From NCBI GenBank assembly GCA_903864455.1, contig CAIPFW010000066.1, forward strand, positions 1-5,963: a DNA stretch of 5,963 bases, read 5' to 3'. Under the pieces are notes generated by a model that did not search any database, was not told the DNA's origin, and saw only the letters and a list, made by a program, of their open reading frames with translations. The DNA comes from an uncultured Anaplasmataceae bacterium. Its GTDB lineage: Bacteria; Pseudomonadota; Alphaproteobacteria; Rickettsiales; CAIPFW01. This document shows, one piece after another, positions 1 to 5,783 of this stretch. The stretch's first letter is position 1, and every line of letters starts with the position of its first letter. The translations under genes were made by a program, and so were the position numbers.

Positions 1-93
1 ACGAATATACTTTTCAGATTTTTCTATATTTCAAGAAACGATCAAATCATTCTACTCGATTATTTTTTAATCTTTTAATATCGTTAAATATAG
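1..93. other. Left-edge non-coding stretch
   Basis: This AT-rich stretch precedes the sucB promoter. All three plus-strand frames stay open for 22 to 41 codons from the window edge before a stop (stops near 68-70, 76-78 and 126-128). The translations do not resemble SucA, the usual upstream neighbour of sucB, or any family I recognise. It could be the tail of an upstream gene, but nothing supports that. TTAA words occur at 67, 75 and 84, but not at the 11-base spacing of a CtrA box. Confidence 0.3.
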
Positions 94-121
94 TTGACAA
101 TTTCTTGATATATTTTAAAGT
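94..121 (+). promoter_or_regulatory. Candidate promoter of sucB
   Basis: A perfect -35 hexamer TTGACA lies at 94-99. The best -10 at acceptable spacing is TAAAGT at 116-121 (4 of 6 matches, 16-base spacer). This would start transcription near 128, leaving a leader of about 20 bases. The -35 is strong but the -10 is mediocre. The leader is A/T only, with no Shine-Dalgarno sequence before the ATG at 148. Confidence 0.5.
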
Positions 122-147
122 ATTGTAATGAAAAATTATTTATAATT

Positions 148-1344
148 ATGACTTTTGAAGTAAAAGTTCCGCAAATGGGCGAGTCCATTTCAAGCGCAAC
201 TATCAGTAAAATTTATGTCAAGGAAGGTGATTTTGTTGAAAAAGATGCAACATTAATAGAATTGGAAACGGAGAAAGTAAATCTTGTCGTTTCTGCACCA
301 GAATCTGGATTTATATCGAAATTTTTTGTAAAAGATGGTGATGAGGTCGAGGTTAATCAACTGATTTGTAATATTGAAGCTGGAACAAAAAATGATGCAA
401 AGCCGCAACAAAAAGAGGAAATTAAATCGCAAGAAGTCGTTTCACAAAGTGGAAATCCTACGCAAATCTCACCTGCGGCACAAAATATAATTAATAATAA
501 GGAGCTTGATTCAAAGAGTATTGAAGGGTCGGGTAGAAATGGCTTGATAACAAAGCCAGATGTAGTCAATTCAACAACGCCAAAAGTTGAGCAAAAATCC
601 GCATCTACTCAAACTACAATGCAGTCAACAACAAACAATTTCGGTGAAGAAAGTCAAGTTGTGAAAATGTCATCATTGAGAAGAACGATTGCGAGACGTT
701 TGAAAGATGCGCAAAATACAGCAGCGCTTTTAACAACTTTTAACGAAATTGATATGTCTCCTGCAATGGCGATGAGAAAAAAATATCAAGAAGATTTTCA
801 AAAAAAATACGATGTGAAACTTGGTTTTATGTCAATTTTTGCAAAGGCTGCATCCCTTGCTTTAAAAGAATTGCCTGCAGTGAATGCTCAAATTGAAGGT
901 GATAACATCATATATAAAAATTATTGTCATATCAGCGTTGCAATTGGAACCGAGAAAGGTCTTGTGGTTCCTGTGATTCGCCATTGCGACAAATTGTCTT
1001 TTGCGGAGATTGAAAAAGAAATCATCAATTATGCAAAAAAAGCGAAAAACGGGACTTTGACTCCAAATGATTTTGTAGGTGGGACTTTTACAATTTCAAA
1101 TGGCGGTGTATACGGCTCAATGCTTTCCACTCCGATTATTAATCCACCTCAATCTGCGATTCTTGGAATGCACTCAATTATCGAGAGACCAGTTGTCGTG
1201 AATGGTGAGATAGTGATAAGACCAATGATGTATTTAGCTCTTTCATACGACCACAGAATTATTGATGGCAAGGAGGCTGTGACTTTTTTGGTAAAAATTA
1301 AAAATTATATCGAGAATCCTGAAAGAATGTTGTTGAATTGTTAA
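148..1344 (+). CDS. sucB: Dihydrolipoyllysine succinyltransferase, E2 of 2-oxoglutarate dehydrogenase
   Basis: This is the E2 core of the cytoplasmic 2-oxoglutarate dehydrogenase complex. It transfers the succinyl group from E1 through a swinging lipoyl arm to CoA, giving succinyl-CoA for the TCA cycle. The 398 residues match the usual family length of about 400. Residues 1-77 form the lipoyl domain, with the lipoylated lysine K43 in the ETEKV turn. A Q/T-rich linker leads to the E1/E3-binding domain at about 108-140 (SPAAQN to GLITKPDVV), then a second linker. From about 170 runs the acyltransferase domain (MSSLRRTIARRL, TFTISNGGVYGS at 313-324), ending in the active-site motif HRIIDG with H369 and D373. 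The short single lipoyl domain and the YDHRIIDG context fit SucB better than the pyruvate dehydrogenase E2. The E1 gene sucA and the E3 gene are not in the window. The ATG at 148 is chosen because the conserved lipoyl-domain start MTFEVKVPQMGES begins there; it has no Shine-Dalgarno sequence. Confidence 0.95.
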   Translation: MTFEVKVPQMGESISSATISKIYVKEGDFVEKDATLIELETEKVNLVVSAPESGFISKFFVKDGDEVEVNQLICNIEAGTKNDAKPQQKEEIKSQEVVSQSGNPTQISPAAQNIINNKELDSKSIEGSGRNGLITKPDVVNSTTPKVEQKSASTQTTMQSTTNNFGEESQVVKMSSLRRTIARRLKDAQNTAALLTTFNEIDMSPAMAMRKKYQEDFQKKYDVKLGFMSIFAKAASLALKELPAVNAQIEGDNIIYKNYCHISVAIGTEKGLVVPVIRHCDKLSFAEIEKEIINYAKKAKNGTLTPNDFVGGTFTISNGGVYGSMLSTPIINPPQSAILGMHSIIERPVVVNGEIVIRPMMYLALSYDHRIIDGKEAVTFLVKIKNYIENPERMLLNC

Positions 1345-1361
1345 CTCAATTGAATTATAAA
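1333..1361 (+). promoter_or_regulatory. Possible promoter of ssb
   Basis: TTGAAT (1333-1338, inside the last codons of sucB) and TATAAA (1356-1361) are separated by 17 bases. Transcription would start near 1368, just ahead of the ssb ribosome binding site. Such pairs arise easily in AT-rich DNA, and no terminator separates sucB from ssb, so co-transcription from the sucB promoter is equally possible. Confidence 0.35.
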
Positions 1362-1373
1362 TTAGAATAAGTT

Positions 1374-1379
1374 TAAGGT
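1374..1379 (+). promoter_or_regulatory. Ribosome binding site of ssb
   Basis: TAAGGT ends 6 bases before the ATG at 1386, with its AAGG core complementary to the 16S rRNA tail. It is the only clear Shine-Dalgarno element among the five genes here, and it supports the ATG at 1386 as the ssb start. Confidence 0.6.
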
Positions 1380-1385
1380 TTTTTT

Positions 1386-1889
1386 ATGGCTGATAGTTTA
1401 AATAAAGTAATTTTAATTGGAAACGTCGGTGACGATCCAAAAATTGTAGAATTAAATAATGCAAGCAAAAGACTTGCATCTTTTAGCTTGGCAACATCGC
1501 ACCATTGGGTAGATTCAAAAACAAAAGAAAGAAAAAGTAATACAGAATGGCATCGAGTTGTTCTTTACGGAGAAGGGTTAGTTGGAATTTTACAAAAAAC
1601 TGGCATCAAAAAGGGAACAAAACTTTTTATTGAAGGCAAATTAGTAAATAGAAAATGGGTTGACCAATCTGGTCAAAACAGAACAACGACAGAAGTTGTA
1701 TTACAAGGTTATAACTGCAATATAGTCGTTTTATCAAGTAGAGATTCTGGCGAAAGAGCGGGAAATCAATATGGTGGAAATGAACACAAATCTGAAATGT
1801 CAAACAATAATTCATATTCAGCTGGAGCAGAGGATGATTTTTTAGATGAAGATTTTCCAGATTTAGATGACGATAAAATTCCTTTCTAG
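1386..1889 (+). CDS. ssb: Single-stranded DNA-binding protein
   Basis: SSB coats single-stranded DNA during replication, recombination and repair, and recruits partner proteins through its C-terminal tip. The 167 residues match the bacterial family. Residues 1 to about 117 are the OB fold: LNKVILIGNVGDDP at the start, the TEWHRVV motif (W55, H56), the DNA-stacking aromatics W41, W55, Y61 and W91, and KKGTKLFIEGKL at 75-86. A Gly/Asn/Ser-rich linker (about 120-148) leads to a strongly acidic tail (149-164) and the tip IPF. The tip reads DDDKIPF, with a lysine between the acidic run and IPF, where most bacterial SSBs have an acidic residue directly before IPF. The gene starts 41 bases after sucB and ends in a hairpin terminator before the convergent slt. 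Confidence 0.96.
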   Translation: MADSLNKVILIGNVGDDPKIVELNNASKRLASFSLATSHHWVDSKTKERKSNTEWHRVVLYGEGLVGILQKTGIKKGTKLFIEGKLVNRKWVDQSGQNRTTTEVVLQGYNCNIVVLSSRDSGERAGNQYGGNEHKSEMSNNNSYSAGAEDDFLDEDFPDLDDDKIPF

Positions 1890-1903
1890 GAATTTTTCAC
1901 AGC

Positions 1904-1931
1904 GAGTGTAAATTTTACTCACACTCTTTTT
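1904..1931 (+). terminator. Rho-independent terminator after ssb
   Basis: GAGTGT (1904-1909) pairs perfectly with ACACTC (1921-1926) across an 11-base loop, followed at once by five Ts and then CTT. It lies 15 bases after the ssb stop. On the minus strand the hairpin is not followed by a T run, so it should work mainly for ssb and not for the convergent slt, whose stop codon begins at 1935. Confidence 0.65.
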
Positions 1932-1932
1932 C

Positions 1933-3981
1933 TTAACTTTTGTTAAAGTTCATCATCGCTTGATAAATCATCATGGTCGATAAAACTGATTGAACATAGT
2001 ATCTCGTTTCTCGGAATGGAATCTGCTCAACCCAGTTCGCAATTTTAATATTTTTATCACTTAAATTATTAAACTCCCTAGGGTCACCTAACAACTTTAT
2101 CCATTTTCCAACAGAGCCAGAACCGCCATTATAAGCTGCGGAAATTAGAAGCTCTGAATTATTATATTTTTTCGATAAATATCCGAGCCAGAAGTTTCCA
2201 TATTTTATATTCACACTTGAATCGAGAAGGCTATTATGATTATAATTACTCTCATTCCCGTGCATTTTTTTCGCTATTTCAAAACCAGTGCCCGGTATAA
2301 TTTGCATGAGCCCATGAGCATTCCCTCTCGATCCAGCATTGCTTATCAAACCACTCTCAAAATTCGACTCTCTTTTTATAATCGCTAAATTCAAAGGCGG
2401 ATTAAAATTCAAATTTTTATAATTCGGAATTGGATAAAGCGCCTCAAGAGCGATATAACTCATATTATACATTGCGATATTTCCAATGTAGACAGATATT
2501 TCTGGTGTTTGCATTGCATTCGCAATTTGAGCCAACAACACAACCTCATTTTTCGACTTCAAAGACAAGGTAAAAATCTTTGCAACTTTTTTTGACAAAT
2601 TAATGTTTCGACTCTTGAGAGAAAAATAATAATATTTAAAAAGTGGATGTTTCGACAGCGATTCAAGGTCGCTTTGAGAAGTTTTAACGAAATATTTTTT
2701 TAAAATATTCATATTATTCAGCTCTTTTAAAGCTAATTGACCATAAAATGTTGTAAATTCCTGACTTGCTATCAATAAATATTTATTTTTTAAATCTTTT
2801 TCCTGCTTTAAATTTTTATCTTGGGCTTTTGCTTTATGTTGTAATTTTTGTAATTTTTCAGAGTGTATTTTTTCTTGAGATTTTTGAGATTTTTGACAAT
2901 GTGCAACCCAATACGCACCTCTCGATCTTCGAAAATCTTGCTTCGCATTTTTATACGAGTTCATAAAATGAGTCAGGGCGATATCTTTTTTATTTAAAAA
3001 TTCTGAAGCTATGAACCCAGCGAAAAACTCCATATCTACATACTCAATTTTATTATTTTCCAAATTGTGATTTGAGGAGATTTTATAAGCTATATTATAA
3101 TTTTTCATATTATGAGTAGCGAGTGCGGTTCGTAAAAATGGCTTGATGAGAGTTATCCACTTTTCATTTTCTATGCGATTTTTTAATGGAATGATGTCGA
3201 GAAGTTTAATTGCCTCCTCATCCATATGATTTTTTCTGCACCATTGAATCGCATCAAATAATAAAATCTGTTTTGACACTCCATCATCATTCAACTGAAC
3301 ATCAAATTTATTAAATTTTTTGAAAAGCTCATCAATATTTTCACTTGTTTGTATGTCTAGTCGAAGCTTCGCCTTCATTCGAGAATTCGAACTGACTTTA
3401 TTTAAAATAGTTTGCATATTTCTTACTTTCGAAATATCGCCAGACCAAAGAATCTTTTCTAATTTTATTTCGTAATCGTGAGCGTTGAATATGCGACCAA
3501 AAATATCTAAAAATATTTTTTCATCATTCGAGTTTGAGAAAATTTTATTATACCAATAATTCCTCACTTGTTGCTTAAAATATTCTTGATTTAAAAGAGC
3601 TGGATTTTTCTTATATTTATTAATAAGATATGTTTGCGACATCGTAAATTCACTATTGCTCTGAGAATCGCCATAAAAAACAGTTTTTTTTACTTTTTTT
3701 TCTATTTTCGGATTTTTTATTGCTGGGTATTTTGCACTCAAAAATTCATATATCAATTCCTCATCGTATAAATCTTTTTTTCCTCGAACTTGTGAAAATC
3801 GAAGCATTTTTTCAAAATCAGAATCTTTTTTTATAACTTTATTTTTCGAGCTCTGGCGATTTGAAATATTGTCAAAACCACTTAATACTTTTGCTATCGA
3901 TGAATTGTCAATCGAATAAACACTTTGAATTGAACATAAAAATATAATAATAAATAGAACGAGTTTTTTATTGAATTGCAT
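1933..3981 (-). CDS. slt: Soluble lytic murein transglycosylase (Slt70-like)
   Basis: This periplasmic enzyme cleaves the MurNAc-GlcNAc bond of peptidoglycan to form 1,6-anhydroMurNAc ends, for wall remodelling and turnover. At 682 residues it is slightly longer than E. coli Slt70. Residues 1-23 form a Sec signal peptide (basic N-terminus, hydrophobic LVLFIIIFLCSI, cleavage likely after VYS). The C16 context is a poor lipobox, so a soluble protein is expected. The middle (about 55-515) is helix-rich, like the superhelical ring domain, and includes the TTFYGQLA motif at 410-417. The catalytic domain starts at about 528: E538 in IIKRESNF is the acid, followed by GLMQIIPGT (557-565), AAYNGGSGSV (615-624) and RETRYYVQSVL (657-667). 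All expected motifs are present, so it looks active. A Lys/Gln-rich insertion lies at about 363-400. It has a strong promoter of its own but no Shine-Dalgarno sequence before the ATG. Confidence 0.93.
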   Translation of the reverse strand: MQFNKKLVLFIIIFLCSIQSVYSIDNSSIAKVLSGFDNISNRQSSKNKVIKKDSDFEKMLRFSQVRGKKDLYDEELIYEFLSAKYPAIKNPKIEKKVKKTVFYGDSQSNSEFTMSQTYLINKYKKNPALLNQEYFKQQVRNYWYNKIFSNSNDEKIFLDIFGRIFNAHDYEIKLEKILWSGDISKVRNMQTILNKVSSNSRMKAKLRLDIQTSENIDELFKKFNKFDVQLNDDGVSKQILLFDAIQWCRKNHMDEEAIKLLDIIPLKNRIENEKWITLIKPFLRTALATHNMKNYNIAYKISSNHNLENNKIEYVDMEFFAGFIASEFLNKKDIALTHFMNSYKNAKQDFRRSRGAYWVAHCQKSQKSQEKIHSEKLQKLQHKAKAQDKNLKQEKDLKNKYLLIASQEFTTFYGQLALKELNNMNILKKYFVKTSQSDLESLSKHPLFKYYYFSLKSRNINLSKKVAKIFTLSLKSKNEVVLLAQIANAMQTPEISVYIGNIAMYNMSYIALEALYPIPNYKNLNFNPPLNLAIIKRESNFESGLISNAGSRGNAHGLMQIIPGTGFEIAKKMHGNESNYNHNSLLDSSVNIKYGNFWLGYLSKKYNNSELLISAAYNGGSGSVGKWIKLLGDPREFNNLSDKNIKIANWVEQIPFRETRYYVQSVLSTMMIYQAMMNFNKS
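2839..2892 (-). repeat. Two 9-base tandem repeats in the slt insertion
   Basis: On the plus strand TTGTAATTT occurs twice in tandem (2839-2847, 2848-2856) and TTGAGATTT twice (2875-2883, 2884-2892), the latter followed by a third partial TTGACA. Read on the minus strand they encode KLQKLQ (residues 377-382) and KSQKSQ (364-369). The two units differ at two positions and share a frame, suggesting expansion of one ancestral unit by slippage. Confidence 0.75.
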
Positions 3982-4008
3982 TATATTTTTTAAATATGAG
4001 AAATACTT

Positions 4009-4037
4009 ATTATATTATGAATAGAGCGAGAGGTCAA
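4009..4037 (-). promoter_or_regulatory. Near-consensus sigma-70 promoter of slt
   Basis: Read on the minus strand, TTGACC (4037-4032) and a perfect TATAAT (4014-4009) are separated by exactly 17 bases, giving 11 of 12 consensus matches. Transcription would begin near 4002, leaving an A/T-rich leader of about 20 bases before the ATG at 3981. This is one of the two best promoter matches in the window. Confidence 0.75.
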
Positions 4038-4123
4038 ATTTCGTATATTTTTTGTACACTTGAGTTGATTGCAAGGAAGTTTTTTACTTTTTAGTATTAT
4101 TCAACATATTCGCTTCAAAATTA

Positions 4124-4138
4124 TTAACATTTAATTAA
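4124..4138. promoter_or_regulatory. Candidate CtrA box 1 (TTAA-N7-TTAA)
   Basis: TTAA at 4124-4127 and at 4135-4138 are spaced by exactly 7 bases, the architecture of the alphaproteobacterial CtrA response-regulator site. The left half reads TTAACAT, close to the preferred TTAACCAT. It also forms an imperfect palindrome with ACATT (4127-4131) and AATGT (4137-4141). TTAA is common in such AT-rich DNA, so this remains a candidate. Confidence 0.4.
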
Positions 4139-4146
4139 TGTAAAAA

Positions 4147-4161
4147 TTAATATAAAGTTAA
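4147..4161. promoter_or_regulatory. Candidate CtrA box 2 (TTAA-N7-TTAA)
   Basis: A second pair, TTAA at 4147-4150 and 4158-4161, again has a 7-base spacer and starts 23 bases after box 1. It lies about 50-65 bases upstream of the predicted start of the downstream exported-protein gene, a plausible position for an activator or repressor. The repetition of the spacing within 40 bases of a divergent intergenic region is the main reason to take the boxes seriously. Confidence 0.4.
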
Positions 4162-4197
4162 TGACAAATTTCATGATTTTTTTTTGTTATATTGTTT

Positions 4198-4206
4198 TGC
4201 TATACT
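4198..4206 (+). promoter_or_regulatory. Extended -10 promoter of the exported-protein gene
   Basis: TGCTATACT is an extended -10 element: TGn followed by TATACT, which matches TATAAT at 5 of 6 positions. The region 17 bases upstream is a T run with no real -35, as is usual for extended -10 promoters. Transcription would start near 4213. This excludes the in-frame TTG at 4184 as a start and leaves a leader of about 25 bases before the ATG at 4238. Confidence 0.55.
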
Positions 4207-4237
4207 GAATTCAAATATTTTTTTATTTTGGTTTGTT

Positions 4238-5008
4238 ATGAAAAAGTTCCTTCCTATGGGATTCTTCTTATGTTCGATGGTTATTTCAAATAGTGCTATA
4301 AGCTCATCTTCATGGTATGAAAGTGGGAAAGGCGATACTGCTAAAAAGCATAATACGTCTTCTACATCTACTATGCATGATTCGAAGATGGGCAACGAAA
4401 CTCCTAAAGAAAAGATGGAGGGTGCTATGAAAATGAAGGATGAATTACACAAAATGATGAAAAATGGCATGGCAATGAAAGACGGAAACGTATTGCTTGA
4501 AGATGGTTCGATGCAATTGAAAGATGGATCTTTTATCACGAAAGATGGAATGATGATGTCTCATGATGGTAAAATTTTTGACAAATCTGGAAAGGAAATG
4601 GACAAAAATGATATGAAAATGAAAGCTGAACTTGATAAAGCTTCTAAAGAATTGGAAGGTGTAAAAAAAGAATTTAGCAATAAAAAAGCAGATATAGACA
4701 AAGCGATGAAGGAAATGCATGAGCATACTAAAAATAGTATGAACGAAATGAATCATGATATGAAACATGACGAAAAAATGATGGAAGATAAATCAAAAAT
4801 GATGACAAAAGACATTAAAAACGAAATGAATAAAATTAAATCTGAGATTGATGAAGAAATCAAAGATGTATCTAAACATATAGATAAAGAGATGAAAGAA
4901 ACTGCAGAGGATATTTCAAACAAAATGTCAGAATTAAAAAAAGAGACCAACAAAGACGTAAAGGAAACGATGGGAAATTTACTGAAATCTGAAGCTCAGG
5001 CTCACTAA
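4238..5008 (+). CDS. Exported Met-rich repeat protein of unknown function
   Basis: I do not recognise this 256-residue protein as a characterised family. Residues 1 to about 20 look like a Sec signal peptide (MKK, hydrophobic FLPMGFFLCSMVI, cleavage near SNSA); C12 is not in a good lipobox. About 32 residues are Met and 10 are His, with many Lys, Asp and Glu and no Pro after residue 56. Residues 82-123 carry six seven-residue units beginning DG (the last SG). I recall similar DG/Met patterns in the DUF6799 family, but this is a loose resemblance from memory. Residues 160-182 cluster Met and His (MHEH, MNHDMKH, EKMM). Residues 189-244 show 3-4-4 hydrophobic spacing typical of an 11-residue-repeat helix. 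The ATG at 4238 is chosen over the in-frame TTG at 4184 because it gives a clean signal peptide and lies downstream of the predicted transcription start. The gene has its own promoter, possible CtrA boxes and a strong terminator, so it is a single-gene unit. An envelope role, perhaps metal binding or surface association, is inference only. Confidence 0.85.
   Translation: MKKFLPMGFFLCSMVISNSAISSSSWYESGKGDTAKKHNTSSTSTMHDSKMGNETPKEKMEGAMKMKDELHKMMKNGMAMKDGNVLLEDGSMQLKDGSFITKDGMMMSHDGKIFDKSGKEMDKNDMKMKAELDKASKELEGVKKEFSNKKADIDKAMKEMHEHTKNSMNEMNHDMKHDEKMMEDKSKMMTKDIKNEMNKIKSEIDEEIKDVSKHIDKEMKETAEDISNKMSELKKETNKDVKETMGNLLKSEAQAH
4481..4606 (+). repeat. Six 21-base units encoding DG heptapeptides
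   Basis: Asp-Gly codons recur every 21 bases, at 4481, 4502, 4523, 4544 and 4565, with Ser-Gly at 4586. The units are DGNVLLE, DGSMQLK, DGSFITK, DGMMMSH, DGKIFDK and SGKEMDK. At DNA level the words AAAGATGGA or close variants recur but the rest has diverged, so this is an old protein repeat and not a recent tandem array. Alternating polar and hydrophobic residues suggest short strands joined by DG turns. Confidence 0.8.
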
Positions 5009-5021
5009 TCACTTTTTATTC

Positions 5022-5060
5022 AAACGCTCTTTTAAATCTCAGATTAATTGAGCGTTTTTT
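5022..5060 (+). terminator. Rho-independent terminator overlapping the pseudouridine synthase 3' end
   Basis: AAACGCTC (5022-5029) and GAGCGTTT (5050-5057) form a perfect 8-base-pair stem, with the T run continuing to 5060. Inside the loop AATC (5035-5038) and GATT (5042-5045) can form a second small stem around TCA (5039-5041). It lies 13 bases after the stop of the exported-protein gene. The minus strand lacks a T run after the hairpin, so it mainly serves the plus-strand gene. Its right arm is coding sequence of the convergent gene. Confidence 0.8.
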
Positions 5061-5764
5061 AAAATTTTATCAACGATAAATTTTTTACACTCGATAATTT
5101 GTCCTTGAGGCAAGGATCCAAGAAAAAATCCGCCATAAGAAGTTCTTGTAAGTTTTGGAACCAATAGTCCAAGATTTGTAAAGATTTTTCTCAATTCACG
5201 ATTTTTTCCTTCATGCAACGCGCATTCAAGCTTAATTTGATTGTTTTTTCTCGATAAAATTCTTGCATCAATTGGCTGATATTGCATTCCGTCAACTTTT
5301 ATACCTTTTTTGAGATATTCAATATTGTTTTCATTCCATGTGCCAAATAATTTCAACTCATAAACTCTTTTTATATTGTTCTCCGGAAGTTCAAAATATC
5401 GAGCCAATGGCCCGTAATTTGTCATTAATAGCAACCCTTCGCTATTGAAATCCAATCGACCAACTGAAATCAGTCTTGGCAAATTTTTCGGTAAAAGATG
5501 AAAAATTGTTTTTCTATCATGCGGATCATCGGCTGTAACTATGCAACCACGTGGTTTGTGAAACATAAAAAGTCGAACTTTCTCAATCAAATTAATTGGG
5601 ATTCCATTTATCGATATAAAATCAGCCTCAGAAACACGGTAAGTCAAATCAGATATTGTCTGATTATTTACCGCAACTCTATGATTTAAAATTAATTCTC
5701 TTGCATCAGTTCGAGACGCAAATCCTGAGCGAGAGATATATTTTTCTAAGTTAAATTTTTCCAT
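5039..5764 (-). CDS. rluB: rRNA pseudouridine synthase, RsuA/RluB family
   Basis: This enzyme isomerises a specific uridine of rRNA to pseudouridine. The 241 residues start with an S4 RNA-binding domain (about 2-62: EKYISRSGFASRTDARELI, HRVAVNN). They continue with KPRGCIVTADDP (70-81) and the catalytic motif GRLDFNSEGLLLMTN (102-116), in which D105 is the expected nucleophile. The family motif GKNRELRKIF (186-195) and the closing LTRTSYGG follow. The RsuA, RluB, RluE and RluF subfamilies share this layout; outside gammaproteobacteria such genes are usually called RluB (23S U2605 site), but substrate cannot be read from the sequence, so the symbol is provisional. The frame extends upstream to a TTG at 5812, but that codon lies in the -35 element. 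The ATG at 5764 sits just before the conserved S4 start and follows a -10 by about 19 bases, so it is preferred. It has no clear Shine-Dalgarno sequence. Confidence 0.92.
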   Translation of the reverse strand: MEKFNLEKYISRSGFASRTDARELILNHRVAVNNQTISDLTYRVSEADFISINGIPINLIEKVRLFMFHKPRGCIVTADDPHDRKTIFHLLPKNLPRLISVGRLDFNSEGLLLMTNYGPLARYFELPENNIKRVYELKLFGTWNENNIEYLKKGIKVDGMQYQPIDARILSRKNNQIKLECALHEGKNRELRKIFTNLGLLVPKLTRTSYGGFFLGSLPQGQIIECKKFIVDKILKNAQLI

Positions 5765-5783
5765 AATTTTGATATTTTCTTTT

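Noticed and set aside
128..145. Five-codon mini-frame ATG to TAA just before sucB
   Set aside because: There is no ribosome binding site or regulatory codon run; it is expected by chance in AT-rich DNA.
141..146. Perfect TATAAT directly before the sucB ATG
   Set aside because: As a -10 it would start transcription inside the coding region, and no -35 is placed correctly.
3153..3161. DnaA-box-like TTATCCACT
   Set aside because: It is a single near-match within slt coding sequence, with no cluster of boxes or origin-like context.
4184..4237. Upstream TTG start that would add 18 residues to the exported protein
   Set aside because: It lies upstream of the predicted transcription start and would bury the signal peptide behind a second hydrophobic stretch.
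4171..4539. 122-codon minus-strand frame overlapping the exported-protein promoter and signal peptide
   Set aside because: It runs through the extended -10 promoter and the start of the well-supported plus-strand gene, and its translation shows no domain.
4445..4768. 107-codon minus-strand frame opposite the exported-protein gene, rich in Phe and His
   Set aside because: It is the antisense image of Lys/Met/Glu codons, which read as Phe/His/Phe-type codons in reverse; it has no start context and no family resemblance.
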